A stretch of DNA of 64,000 nt, from assembly GCF_001403635.1 (NCBI RefSeq), contig NZ_LN879468.1, positions 744,001 to 808,000 on the forward strand. The letters run 5' to 3'. This DNA is from Clostridium massiliamazoniense (GTDB lineage: Bacteria; Bacillota; Clostridia; Clostridiales; Clostridiaceae). Shown piece by piece: positions 45,425 through 54,233 of this stretch. Position numbers and translations under genes: made by a program. The notes under the pieces are model-generated. The model ran no database searches and was not told the origin of the DNA. It saw only the letters and a list, made by a program, of their open reading frames with translations. Every line of letters starts with the position of its first letter. Position 1 is the stretch's first letter.

Positions 45425-45530
45425 GATTATATTATAGCATATAGAAATATAGATTCAACACTCACTTTATGGTAACTGAAGTTATAAATTCCTCTTTAAA
45501 AGAAACTTTTTAATATTAACATAAAAAATA

Positions 45531-45564
45531 GAGAGGATGATCTATAATTTTCATATATCCTCTC
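45531..45564 (-). terminator. Terminator of the beta-lactamase-like gene
   Basis: GAGAGGAT / ATCCTCTC arms on both strands, followed on the minus strand by TATTTTTTATG, 14 bases after the stop. Confidence 0.75.
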
Positions 45565-45577
45565 TTTAAATCTTTTA

Positions 45578-46357
45578 TTAATGCCAATTATTAGTTATAT
45601 TATCAAGCATCATTTTCCCCGATTTAGCAAGGGTTACAGTTCCATAAACAGAATTTGGTATATCCTTTGACATAACTGTAAAAGTAAAATACCCCTTATT
45701 TAAGCTAATAAGTTCAGTGTCATTTTCTACACCTTGTTTATCACCTGTTTTACTTGAAATATCATATTTTAAATCTTCTGTTATATATAAAGCTAATTTA
45801 TTTTTTATTTGTTGTCTTCTAAGAATATCTATAAGCATTGTTGAATTATTTTCGTTTAGATAAGTAGCATTATATAAACTTTTCCATATATAGCACAAAT
45901 CATAAGCTGTTGTTATGTTTTCTATGTCCTCTTTATTAGCTCTTTCATCACAGGTTTTTCTTTTAAGTTCTGTATTTTTAAGTCCAATTTCTTTTATTAC
46001 TGTATTTATTCTATCCATAGTTAATATATCTATTATTTTATTAGTTGCAGTATTGTCACTTTGAATAAGCATAGCCACTAATAATTCAAATATTGTATAT
46101 TCTCTCTCATTAAACTCGTGTATAATCCCAGTACCGTAAACTTTATCTTTACCTTCTATTTTAACTTTATCTAAAAAACTTAAATTTCCTAGCTCCTCTT
46201 CCTTTATTAAGGCTATAGCAATAGGTAACTTCATACATCCTGCTGCTGTCATTTTAACGTTTTCATTATACCCATAGACATACCCACTAGATAAATCCTC
46301 AAAGAAAAAACTATACTTACCAATTCTTGATTCTAAATACTTTTTTATTTCCTTCAT
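45578..46357 (-). CDS. Class A beta-lactamase-fold protein lacking the nucleophilic Ser
   Basis: Penicillin-recognising fold of 259 residues with no signal peptide, so probably cytoplasmic. SDN is present (residues 100-102, LIQSDNTATN) and KTG too (203-205, SSKTGDKQG). The SXXK motif is replaced: AAGCMKLP at residues 38-45 has Gly at the nucleophile position (G40), then Cys, Met and the Lys. No obvious Glu166 equivalent. So it is unlikely to be an ordinary beta-lactamase or DD-peptidase. Start: ATG at 46355-46357, four bases after GGTGGG; the GTG three codons earlier overlaps it. Single gene with a terminator, upstream of the small RNA pair. Confidence 0.8.
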   Translation of the reverse strand: MKEIKKYLESRIGKYSFFFEDLSSGYVYGYNENVKMTAAGCMKLPIAIALIKEEELGNLSFLDKVKIEGKDKVYGTGIIHEFNEREYTIFELLVAMLIQSDNTATNKIIDILTMDRINTVIKEIGLKNTELKRKTCDERANKEDIENITTAYDLCYIWKSLYNATYLNENNSTMLIDILRRQQIKNKLALYITEDLKYDISSKTGDKQGVENDTELISLNKGYFTFTVMSKDIPNSVYGTVTLAKSGKMMLDNITNNWH

Positions 46358-46544
46358 ATTACCCACCAGCTTTCTTATTCCTATACATAAATTTTATCAT
46401 ATTTTTTGAATTTTTTGAAGTATTTAACTATTATTTTTTATTAACTTATAATGAATAAAAAACTAATTTTTTCCTCATAAATACTATTACTATTTTATTC
46501 ATTATTTAATTATTTATTCAATAAAATTTAAACAAAATAAAAAA

Positions 46545-46562
46545 AGCTCACTTAAGTGAGCT
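46545..46562 (-). terminator. Terminator of ptsH
   Basis: AGCTCACTT / AAGTGAGCT perfect palindrome with T-runs outside on both strands, right after the ptsH stop. Confidence 0.85.
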
Positions 46563-46569
46563 TTTTTTA

Positions 46570-46830
46570 TTAGTCTTCTAAGTTAGCTATTAAGTTAGCT
46601 ATTTCTTCAGCTGCTAAAGCTTCGTCATCACCATTTGCAATAACTGTTACTTGAGCATCTTTCCCAACAGCTAATGATAAAACACCAATTAAGCTTTTGA
46701 TGTTAGCTTTTTTACCATTGTACTCTAAGCTTACATCTGACTTAAATGATGAAGCTTTCTTTACTAATAAAGTTGCAGGTCTAGCATGTAAACCTGTTGA
46801 ATTTTTAACTAATACCTCTTTAGTTACCAT
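46570..46830 (-). CDS. ptsH: Phosphocarrier protein HPr
   Basis: Small carrier of phosphate from enzyme I to PTS permeases. 86 residues; NSTGLHARPATLLV with the active His at position 15 and the regulatory Ser in ANIKSLIGVLSL at position 46, so it is a true HPr, not Crh. Its Ser phosphorylation by HPr kinase should support carbon catabolite control through CcpA. Start: ATG at 46828-46830, seven bases after GAGGTG; a GTG two codons earlier lies too close. Gene stands alone, without ptsI. Confidence 0.95.
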   Translation of the reverse strand: MVTKEVLVKNSTGLHARPATLLVKKASSFKSDVSLEYNGKKANIKSLIGVLSLAVGKDAQVTVIANGDDEALAAEEIANLIANLED

Positions 46831-46934
46831 CCACACACACCTCTTTACTTTCTTTTAAATTCCATTAACAAAATATTATGCTAATCAACTTAATTATAAT
46901 AATTTTTGAGAACAATTTCAAGTTAATTTAGCTT

Positions 46935-48119
46935 TTACATCAAATTATTGACAAATTCTTTAATTCTCTTAACACCTTGTTCAATATTTTCTTCACTAGT
47001 TGCATAGGATAATCTTATATAGTCATTTAAGCCAAAAGCTACTCCTGGTATAACAACTACGTTTTTATCCTCTAACAGCATTTTAGAAAATTCTAAAGAA
47101 TCTTTTATATTATATTTTCTTAATATCTCAGATATGTCAATGAAAACGTAAAATGCACCAGTTGGTTCAATATAACTTACATCTTTTATTTCATCTAAAA
47201 GTCTAACCATCATTTCTTTTCTTTTTTTAAATGTAGCTACCATTTCTTTCAATTCATCTTGTTGTCCATTAAGAGCCTCCCAAGCTGCATATTGAGCTAT
47301 AGTATTAACATTAGAAGTAATATGACTTTGTATATTAGTCATAACTTTTATTACCTTCTCTGGTCCTGCTGCGTAACCTATTCTCCATCCAGTCATTGAA
47401 TAAGATTTTGAAAAACCATTTATAACAATAGTTCTATTAAAAGCATCTTCACTTAAAGAAGCTATGCTTACATGCTTACAATCATCAAGATATATTAACT
47501 TTTCATATATTTCATCTGAAATTATAAATAAATCATATTCTTTCGCTATATTAGCAATTTCCTCTAGCTCTTCCTTTGAGTAAACAGATCCTGTTGGATT
47601 ATTTGGACTATTTATTATAATTGCCTTAGTATTTTTATTTATAACTTTTTTTATATCATTCTTAGTTATTTTAAATCCATTCCCTTTTGCAGTTTCTACA
47701 AAAACTGGTACTCCATCAGCTAATTTAACAAGTTCTGGATAACTAATCCAATAAGGTGATGGTATTATTACTTCATCCTCTGGATTTAATATTGCACTAA
47801 ATACATTAGCTAAACACTGCTTAGCTCCTGTTGAAATAATTATATTTTCCTTTGAATAATTTAACTCATTATCTTCTTTTAACTTTTTAACAATAGCCTC
47901 TTTAAGTTCTACTATTCCTGATACCGCTGTATACTTTGTTTTTCCACTTTCCATAGCATCTATGGCAGCCTTTATTATATTTTCAGGTGTATTAAAATCT
48001 GGCTCACCTACTCCAAAACTAATAACATCTTCTCCTTGAGCTCTAAGCTCTGCTGCCTTGGCTGTTAAAGCTAATGTCAATGATGATGCTATACTTGAAG
48101 TTTTTTTTGAAAGTTCCAC
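46935..48119 (-). CDS. aspB: Aspartate aminotransferase (class I)
   Basis: PLP enzyme interconverting aspartate/2-oxoglutarate and oxaloacetate/glutamate, in the AspB subgroup: ALTAKAAELRAQGEDVISFGVGEPDFNTPENI, then NSPNNPTGSVYSKEE, SDEIYEKLIYL, and the PLP lysine in GFSKSYSMTGWRIGY. 394 residues. Start: GTG at 48117-48119 (VELSKKTSSI), nine bases after GAGGGG; the frame's first ATG is directly on that site and so unlikely. A single gene between ptsH and spoVS. Confidence 0.9.
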   Translation of the reverse strand: MELSKKTSSIASSLTLALTAKAAELRAQGEDVISFGVGEPDFNTPENIIKAAIDAMESGKTKYTAVSGIVELKEAIVKKLKEDNELNYSKENIIISTGAKQCLANVFSAILNPEDEVIIPSPYWISYPELVKLADGVPVFVETAKGNGFKITKNDIKKVINKNTKAIIINSPNNPTGSVYSKEELEEIANIAKEYDLFIISDEIYEKLIYLDDCKHVSIASLSEDAFNRTIVINGFSKSYSMTGWRIGYAAGPEKVIKVMTNIQSHITSNVNTIAQYAAWEALNGQQDELKEMVATFKKRKEMMVRLLDEIKDVSYIEPTGAFYVFIDISEILRKYNIKDSLEFSKMLLEDKNVVVIPGVAFGLNDYIRLSYATSEENIEQGVKRIKEFVNNLM

Positions 48120-48185
48120 AAATATCATCCCCTCTAAGTAAAATATAATAAAAATATATCACTTATTTATAAGAATGTAAACTTA

Positions 48186-48222
48186 AAGAGAGGCTATATC
48201 ACTTCTAATAGCCTCCCTTTAA
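48186..48222 (-). terminator. Terminator of spoVS
   Basis: GAGGCTAT / ATAGCCTC arms with outer AAAG/CTTT pairs, between spoVS and the aminotransferase gene. Confidence 0.7.
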
Positions 48223-48230
48223 ATTTATAT

Positions 48231-48491
48231 CTATCTCGGTTGAATTATTAATTTTATTGCAGTTCTTTCTTCTCCTTCAATTTCAATATCAGTAAAGGCA
48301 GGGATACATACTATGTCTTTGCCTGTTGGTGCAACAAATCCCCTAGCTATTGCAATAGCTTTTATCGCTTGATTTATTGCCCCAGCTCCAACAGCTTGGA
48401 TTTCTACTATATTTTTTTCCTTTATTATAGCAGCTAATGCTCCTGCTACTGAATTGGGATTTGATTTTGTTGAAACTTTTAATACATCCAT
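48231..48491 (-). CDS. spoVS: Stage V sporulation protein S
   Basis: Alba-like nucleic-acid-binding protein of 86 residues, affecting septation and coat/cortex stages of sporulation. Conserved throughout: LKVSTKSNPNSVAGALAAIIKE, VEIQAVGAGAINQAIKAIAIARGF, GKDIVCIPAFTDIEIEGEERTAIKL. The GGAGG site precedes the ATG. Downstream of rny, separated by a terminator, in the same order as in other spore formers. Marks the organism as an endospore former. Confidence 0.97.
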   Translation of the reverse strand: MDVLKVSTKSNPNSVAGALAAIIKEKNIVEIQAVGAGAINQAIKAIAIARGFVAPTGKDIVCIPAFTDIEIEGEERTAIKLIIQPR

Positions 48492-48631
48492 TTCTAAAAC
48501 CTCCTACAATATCGTTTTCATCAAATATTATTATGTTTTACTAATATATAAAGAACCTGCTTTTTATTTATAGGCTCTTAAGTATATATTCTACAAAGGT
48601 TTACAAAATCCTTTTATTTTTAAAAAATAAT

Positions 48632-48660
48632 AAAAAAAGAGCTGTATAAAACAGCTCCTT
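48632..48660 (-). terminator. Terminator of rny
   Basis: AAGGAGCTGT / ACAGCTC arms around TTTAT, then TTTTTTTATT on the minus strand. Confidence 0.85.
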
Positions 48661-48689
48661 ATAATCTAACTCTTAATTTAATTGAAATT

Positions 48690-50228
48690 TTATTTTGCGT
48701 AGTCAACTGCACGGGTTTCTCTGATAACATTGATTTTTATTTGTCCTGGATATTCAAGTTGCTCCTCTATATCCTTAACAATATTTCTAACAAGTTCCAC
48801 AGCTCCCGCATCATCAACTTGATCCGGTTTAACCATAATTCTTATTTCTCTTCCAGCTTGAATAGCAAATGACTTTTCTACTCCTTCATAGGAATTAGCT
48901 ATTTCTTCTAATTTCTCAAGTCTCTTAATATAAGCTTCAAGAGTTTCTCTTCTAGCTCCTGGTCTTGCTGCTGATATAGCATCTGCTGCTTGAACTAATA
49001 TAGCTTCAATACTTTGCATTTCCATATCACCGTGGTGAGCTCCAATTGCATTAACAACTAAAGGAGATTCGTTATACTTCTTAGCAAGCTCTGCCCCTAT
49101 TACTGCATGAGGACCTTCATATTCTTGGTCAACACCTTTACCTATATCATGAAGTAAAGCTGCTCTCTTCGCAATAGTAGGATCTATTCCTAATTCTGAA
49201 GCCATAAGTCCAGCTAAGTGAGATACTTCTACAGAATGCTTAAGAACATTTTGTCCGTAACTTGTTCTGTATTTTAATCTTCCTAATAGCTTTATTATTT
49301 CTGGATGTAATCCGTGAACTCCAGTTTCAAAGGTTGCTTGTTCACCCTCTTCTTTAATATCGTTTTCTACATCTTTTTTAGCTCTTTCGACCATTTCTTC
49401 AATTCTAGCTGGATGTATTCTTCCATCTACAATTAATTTTTCTAATGCCATTCTAGCTACTTCTCTTCTAATAGGATCGAAGCTTGAAAGTATTACTGCC
49501 TCTGGAGTATCATCTATTATAAGATCAACTCCTGTTAATGTTTCTAAGGTTCTAATATTTCTACCTTCTCTACCTATTATTCTACCCTTCATTTCATCAT
49601 TTGGTAATGCAACAACATGAACTGTTGTTTCAGAAACATGATCAGCTGCACATCTTTGTATAGCTGTAGTGATGATTTCTCTAGCTTTTTTATCAGCTTC
49701 TTCTTTAGCTTTACTTTCTATGTCTTTAATCATCATAGCTGTTTCATGCTTAATTTCCCTTTTAACTTCCTCTAATAACATTTCTCTAGCTTCATCACTA
49801 GATAGATTTGATATTCTTTCTAGTTCTTCTCTTTGTTTTGAATATAAATCATTAACACTTGCTTCTAATTCTTCAACTTCTAAAACTCTTTTATTTAAAC
49901 TATCATCTTTTTTCTCTAATAGTTCTGCTTTCTTATCTAGAGCTTCTTCTCTTTGAATAACTCTTTTTTCTAGTCTTTGAATCTCATTTCTTCTTTCACG
50001 AGATTCTTTTTCTAAATCTGTTCTAAGCTTGTGTGCTTCTTCTTTAGCTTCTAATATCGCTTCTTTTTTTGTAGCTTCTGCTTCTTTTTTAGAATTCTCA
50101 ACAATATCTCTCGCTTCTTTTTCTAAAGCATCTAATTTTGTTTTTGAACCTTTTTGTATTAAATAATATTCTATAACTCCAGCTACAATTAGTATTACTA
50201 CCCAGATAACTCCTGCGATAATATTCAT
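48690..50228 (-). CDS. rny: Ribonuclease Y
   Basis: Membrane-anchored endoribonuclease that starts mRNA decay. 512 residues: N-terminal helix (about 2-22), a long coiled coil (25 to about 200), a KH domain with [22 protein letters not shown], and an HD domain with [20 protein letters not shown] and GAHHGDM. I start at ATG 50226-50228, behind AAGGAGG; the longer frame adds no known sequence. Together with pnp it is a component of the RNA degradosome-like network. Confidence 0.96.
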   Translation of the reverse strand: MNIIAGVIWVVILIVAGVIEYYLIQKGSKTKLDALEKEARDIVENSKKEAEATKKEAILEAKEEAHKLRTDLEKESRERRNEIQRLEKRVIQREEALDKKAELLEKKDDSLNKRVLEVEELEASVNDLYSKQREELERISNLSSDEAREMLLEEVKREIKHETAMMIKDIESKAKEEADKKAREIITTAIQRCAADHVSETTVHVVALPNDEMKGRIIGREGRNIRTLETLTGVDLIIDDTPEAVILSSFDPIRREVARMALEKLIVDGRIHPARIEEMVERAKKDVENDIKEEGEQATFETGVHGLHPEIIKLLGRLKYRTSYGQNVLKHSVEVSHLAGLMASELGIDPTIAKRAALLHDIGKGVDQEYEGPHAVIGAELAKKYNESPLVVNAIGAHHGDMEMQSIEAILVQAADAISAARPGARRETLEAYIKRLEKLEEIANSYEGVEKSFAIQAGREIRIMVKPDQVDDAGAVELVRNIVKDIEEQLEYPGQIKINVIRETRAVDYAK

Positions 50229-50341
50229 AATTAAACACCTCCTTGCATAGGCATATCTATAAAGCAAAATTGGCCTTTATAAAGGTGTCATATTTATTCT
50301 TACTGTTATATATTGAATATGATAAACCAGTATTTGTTATC

Positions 50342-50370
50342 ATTGTATAGTATATCGCCTCTTATGTCAA
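50342..50370 (-). promoter_or_regulatory. Promoter of rny
   Basis: TTGACA (50365-50370) and TACAAT (50342-50347), 17-base spacer, on the minus strand. Confidence 0.75.
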
Positions 50371-50597
50371 GTTATTCACCCTATTTACATAGTTTTATTA
50401 TATATTGATTTTACTTATGTTAAACAATTACAAAGCCTAATAAAAAATTCAAAGACACACCCCCTAAATATCTCCTACTACAATTCAATTAATTCAAAAT
50501 TCTAGCTCAATCAAATCTCCACTTATAAATATATTTCTTTATCTATTAAAGTAGCTATATATTAAATATACATAACCTACTAAAGGCTAAAAATGCT

Positions 50598-51018
50598 ATA
50601 TCTAATCAGCACCTTAATTTATATTACTTTTATAAATGCATTTTTCATCTGCCGAGATAGCTATATAGGTACAAAATGCTGTGATCATTGAACTAGTACT
50701 AGAAGCGCTTTATTTTTGAACGATAGTTTCGTAAGTGACTATCTAAATCTTGATTTAGTTATAGGAACTTACTCAGCGAGCAAGACGAGTCGAGTTTCCT
50801 TTTAAAAGAAGCTCAGTGCTAAACACACTGAGTAACTTCCAGTTACCAAATCATAGATTTGGACTGTCAGTCAAACAAAGTGAGTTTGGAAATTTTAGAA
50901 ACTGTTGTAGAAAAAATATTAGAGCTTCTTTACGTAGGTGAGTGGTCACAAATGGTGAACCTATATAGCTAGAAAAAAGACAGAGAGGATGCATCTGTAA
51001 TTTGATACATCCTCTTTA
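50598..51018 (+). repeat. Dispersed terminator-linked repeat, copy 4 (with long MITE-like core)
   Basis: Left flank AATCAGCACCTTAATTTATAT and CATCTGCCGAGATAGCTATA, as in copies 1 and 3. The core 50659-50971 begins TAGCTATATAGGT and ends ACCTATATAGCTA, with about 60 bases of imperfect inverted repeat, and is 120 bases longer than the 34-kb core. The extra part has its own hairpins, e.g. CTCAGTG / CACTGAG and CCAAATC / GATTTGG. The AGGATG hairpin follows on the right. Confidence 0.8.
50984..51018 (-). terminator. recA terminator (repeat-type hairpin)
   Basis: GAGGATG(C/T)ATC / GATACATCCTC arms, with one G-T pair, around TGTAATTT, ending 6 bases from the recA stop. Confidence 0.75.
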
Positions 51019-51023
51019 ACTAT

Positions 51024-52070
51024 TTATTTAGAGCTTTCTTCTGCTTCTTCTACATCTTTTTCTAATGTATTTAATGGCATATCATATTTAGCTCTTATTT
51101 TATTTTCTATTTCTAAAGATACTTCTTTATTTTCTTTTAAATATTGCTTAGCATTTTCTCTACCTTGACCAAGTCTTATATCTCCATATGAGAACCAAGC
51201 TCCACTCTTTTGAACTATTTCTTCTTTAACACCAACATCTATTATGTTACCTTCTCTTGAAATACCTTCATTATACATTATATCAAATTCAGCTTGTTTA
51301 AATGGAGGTGCTACTTTATTCTTAATAACTTTTATTCTTGTTCTATTACCAACAACATTTTCACCTTGTTTTATTGAGTCTATTCTTCTTACATCCATTC
51401 TTACTGATGAATAGAATTTAAGCGCTCTTCCACCAGGAGTTGTTTCTGGATTCCCAAACATAACACCAACTTTTTCTCTTAATTGGTTTATGAATATAGC
51501 AACACAGTTAGATTTATTTATTGTACCTGATAATTTTCTTAAGGCTTGTGACATTAATCTAGCTTGTAAACCAACGTGAGAGTCACCCATTTCACCCTCT
51601 ATTTCAGCTCTTGGAACTAATGCCGCAACAGAATCTACTACAATAACATCTATTGCTCCTGAACGAATTAAAGCTTCTGCTATTTCTAAAGCTTGTTCAC
51701 CTGTGTCTGGTTGTGATATTACTAAACTATCAACATCTACTCCTAATCTTCTTGCATAAGCTGGATCTAAAGCATGTTCTGCATCTATGTAAGCTGCAGC
51801 TCCACCCTTCTTTTGAGCTTCTGCTACTATATGTAATGCTATTGTTGTTTTACCTGAACTTTCTGGTCCATATATTTCTGTTATTCTACCTTTAGGAACA
51901 CCACCGATTCCTAATACTCTATCTAAATCTAAGCATCCTGTAGAAATAGCTTCTACATTCATAGCTCCGTGATCTCCTAATTTCATTACGGCCCCTTTTC
52001 CAAATTGCTTTTCAATTTGTCCCATAGCCATCTCAATTGCTTTTAATTTATCTTCATTTATTTTTGCCAT
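51024..52070 (-). CDS. recA: Recombinase RecA
   Basis: ATP-dependent DNA strand exchange and LexA co-protease. 348 residues: Walker [21 protein letters not shown], the [39 protein letters not shown] region with Walker B and loop 1, [28 protein letters not shown] (loop 2), and an acidic C-terminal tail. GGAGG precedes the ATG. Controlled by its own promoter with a LexA box. Followed by the dispersed repeat. Confidence 0.98.
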   Translation of the reverse strand: MAKINEDKLKAIEMAMGQIEKQFGKGAVMKLGDHGAMNVEAISTGCLDLDRVLGIGGVPKGRITEIYGPESSGKTTIALHIVAEAQKKGGAAAYIDAEHALDPAYARRLGVDVDSLVISQPDTGEQALEIAEALIRSGAIDVIVVDSVAALVPRAEIEGEMGDSHVGLQARLMSQALRKLSGTINKSNCVAIFINQLREKVGVMFGNPETTPGGRALKFYSSVRMDVRRIDSIKQGENVVGNRTRIKVIKNKVAPPFKQAEFDIMYNEGISREGNIIDVGVKEEIVQKSGAWFSYGDIRLGQGRENAKQYLKENKEVSLEIENKIRAKYDMPLNTLEKDVEEAEESSK

Positions 52071-52085
52071 AAAAACCTCCTAATA

Positions 52086-52097
52086 GAACATTTGTTC
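52086..52097. promoter_or_regulatory. LexA (SOS) box of recA
   Basis: GAACATTTGTTC, fitting the Firmicute consensus GAAC-N4-GTTC, as a perfect palindrome just downstream of the predicted transcript start. Confidence 0.85.
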
Positions 52098-52104
52098 TTA
52101 TTTT

Positions 52105-52133
52105 ATTATAATTTATTATTTATCTTATGTCAA
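52105..52133 (-). promoter_or_regulatory. Promoter of recA
   Basis: TTGACA (52128-52133) and TATAAT (52105-52110) with a 17-base spacer: a full consensus promoter on the minus strand. Confidence 0.9.
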
Positions 52134-52139
52134 ATGAAA

Positions 52140-52178
52140 AGATGAAGTTTTACCCTAAATTTTGGTAAAACTCCATCC
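52140..52178 (-). terminator. Terminator of rimO-pgsA
   Basis: GATG-GTTTTACC / GGTAAAAC-CATC arms around an A/T loop, then CTTTTCATTT on the minus strand. Confidence 0.7.
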
Positions 52179-52208
52179 TTAATTATTTACTTATTTTCTT
52201 TTTTTATA

Positions 52209-52799
52209 CTACTTATCTGTACTTATTATACCTTTATTTTTTACAAAATAATCCCATCCTGAAATTATTGTTATAATTACGGCAATATAAAATATAGCTA
52301 AAGGAATATACTCTATAAGGGCAACTGATAAATTAGTTGTCATGATTGTAGTTGTTATAGATGGTATTATTTTAATACTCTCTACTATTAATAACAATAT
52401 TATTGCAAGCATTTGGAAAACAGTTTTTAATTTTCCCCAATTACTTGCTGCTATTACTTTTCCCTCTGCCGCTGCTATAGTTCTTAGTCCTGTTACTGCA
52501 AACTCCCTTGATAAAATTATAATAACAGCCCATGCTGGTATTACATCTAATTGAACTAATGACACTAAAGCTGCTGTAACTAAAAGTTTATCAGCTAAGG
52601 GATCCATAAACTTACCAAAATTAGTTATTTGATTTCTTGATCTTGCTATATATCCATCTATTTTATCTGTTATTGATGCTATTATGAATATTATTGTAGC
52701 AATAATTACTCCATAATAATTACTGTCTAAAATCATAAAAATTACAAATAGAGGAACTAAAAATATTCTTAATAAGGTTAATTTATTTGCTAAATTCAT
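52209..52799 (-). CDS. pgsA: CDP-diacylglycerol-glycerol-3-phosphate phosphatidyltransferase
   Basis: Integral membrane enzyme making phosphatidylglycerol phosphate, the route to PG and cardiolipin. 196 residues with about five to six helices; the CDP-alcohol phosphatidyltransferase motif appears as [27 protein letters not shown], where the D-G-A-R and later D-D ligands bind metal (first Asp is followed by Lys rather than Gly). Overlaps the 3' end of rimO by 17 bases, so the two are translated together. Confidence 0.95.
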   Translation of the reverse strand: MNLANKLTLLRIFLVPLFVIFMILDSNYYGVIIATIIFIIASITDKIDGYIARSRNQITNFGKFMDPLADKLLVTAALVSLVQLDVIPAWAVIIILSREFAVTGLRTIAAAEGKVIAASNWGKLKTVFQMLAIILLLIVESIKIIPSITTTIMTTNLSVALIEYIPLAIFYIAVIITIISGWDYFVKNKGIISTDK

Positions 52800-54117
52800 C
52801 CTTTACAACTCCTATTAAATCATAATCTAAAGCTTCTATTATCTCAACATTATAGAATTTACCCTTTTCTAAATCACTTCCTTTTATAAATACCTCACCA
52901 TCTATTTCTGGAGCCATTTCGTAACTTCTACCCATATAATAATCTTTATTTTTATTTTCTATTAAGACTTTATATACTTTTCCAACTTTAGCCTTATTGA
53001 TTTCTCTTGAAACCTCTAGCTGAGTAAGCATTGCTTCCTTTTCTCTTTCTGCCTTAACTTCTTCATCTATATGGCCTTCCATTTTAGCTGCTGGTGTATC
53101 CTCTTCTCTTGAATACTTAAATACACCTACTTTATCTAATTTTATTTCTTTTAAGAAATCTTTTATCTCATTAAAATCTTCCTCTGTTTCCCCAGGGAAT
53201 CCTACTATTAATGATGTTCTTAATACTATATTATCAACACGACTTCTTAATTTTTCTATTTTAGCTATAATTTCTTCCTTTGTTGTTCTTCTAGCCATTC
53301 TTTTAAGAACATTATTACTTACATGTTGAATTGGTAAGTCTAAGTACTTACAAACTTTATCATTTTCTCTTATTTCTTCGATTAACTCATCGTATATTTC
53401 TTCTGGATAGCAATAAAGAAGTCTTATCCACTCTATTCCTTCTATTTTTGAAAGCTCTCTTATAAGTAAGTGTAATGTTTGTTTTCCATGAAGATCCATT
53501 CCATAATAAGTTAAGTCTTGTGCTACTAATATTAATTCTTTTGTCCCTTTTTTAGCTAGCATCTCTGCTTCTTTTATTATGTTATCTTCTAGTCTACTTC
53601 TAAATTTCCCTCTTATCTTAGGAATTATACAATAAGTACAGAAATTATCACACCCTTCTGCAATTCTTAAGTATGCAGTTGATTTTTCTGTTGTCACAAT
53701 TCTTATTCCTTCATTGATAGTTTTATCAGTATATGTAACTGATAATATTTTTCTTGGATCTCTTATAAAGTCTTCTATTAACTCATCTATTTTTCCATAG
53801 TCATTAACACCCATCATTATATCTACTTCTGGCATTAATTCTAATAACTCTTTTCCATATCTTTGAGTTAAACATCCTGTTGCTATAAGTAATTTACATT
53901 TGTGCTTATGTTTATATTTAGCCATATCTAATATAGTATTAATAGATTCTTGCTTAGCTGATTCAATAAATCCGCAAGTATTAACTATTAATATATCAGC
54001 TTCCTTAGGATCATTAGTTAAAACATAATTACTTTCTATTTTCCCAAGCATTATTTCTGAATCTACTCTATTTTTATCACAGCCTAAGCTGACTACTCCA
54101 ACTTTGTATTTTTCCAA
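52783..54117 (-). CDS. rimO: Ribosomal protein S12 methylthiotransferase
   Basis: Radical SAM enzyme adding a methylthio group to Asp of ribosomal protein S12. 444 residues: N-terminal UPF0004 domain [16 protein letters not shown] with [14 protein letters not shown], radical SAM core [18 protein letters not shown], and a C-terminal TRAM domain. S(L)GCDKN and the C-terminus favour RimO over MiaB/MtaB. TTG start with AGGAGG eight bases upstream. Ends inside the pgsA start. Confidence 0.95.
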   Translation of the reverse strand: MEKYKVGVVSLGCDKNRVDSEIMLGKIESNYVLTNDPKEADILIVNTCGFIESAKQESINTILDMAKYKHKHKCKLLIATGCLTQRYGKELLELMPEVDIMMGVNDYGKIDELIEDFIRDPRKILSVTYTDKTINEGIRIVTTEKSTAYLRIAEGCDNFCTYCIIPKIRGKFRSRLEDNIIKEAEMLAKKGTKELILVAQDLTYYGMDLHGKQTLHLLIRELSKIEGIEWIRLLYCYPEEIYDELIEEIRENDKVCKYLDLPIQHVSNNVLKRMARRTTKEEIIAKIEKLRSRVDNIVLRTSLIVGFPGETEEDFNEIKDFLKEIKLDKVGVFKYSREEDTPAAKMEGHIDEEVKAEREKEAMLTQLEVSREINKAKVGKVYKVLIENKNKDYYMGRSYEMAPEIDGEVFIKGSDLEKGKFYNVEIIEALDYDLIGVVKDEFSK

Positions 54118-54233
54118 AATTTATTCCTCCTGAATGTTTAATTTATACTTTAAATAAATTGTAATTTTTTTCTAAGTAATATATACTCACATATAATTTT
54201 AAATGTCTTTCTTTATTTAAACAAGTTTTTTTT

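Larger units (their letters stand above)
45111..45477. repeat. Two direct copies of a small RNA gene unit of about 150 bp
   Basis: Units 45111-45260 and 45328-45477. A block of 59 bases (45160-45218 and 45377-45435) is identical except near the ends. Terminator, -10, -35 and an upstream CACTTTATGGTAACT box are all conserved in both, while the spacer between units is not. Confidence 0.85.

Noticed and set aside
45111-45477. Direct repeats as a CRISPR array or insertion sequence
   Set aside because: Only two units of about 150 bp with promoters and terminators; no short regular repeats, no spacers, no transposase, no terminal inverted repeats.
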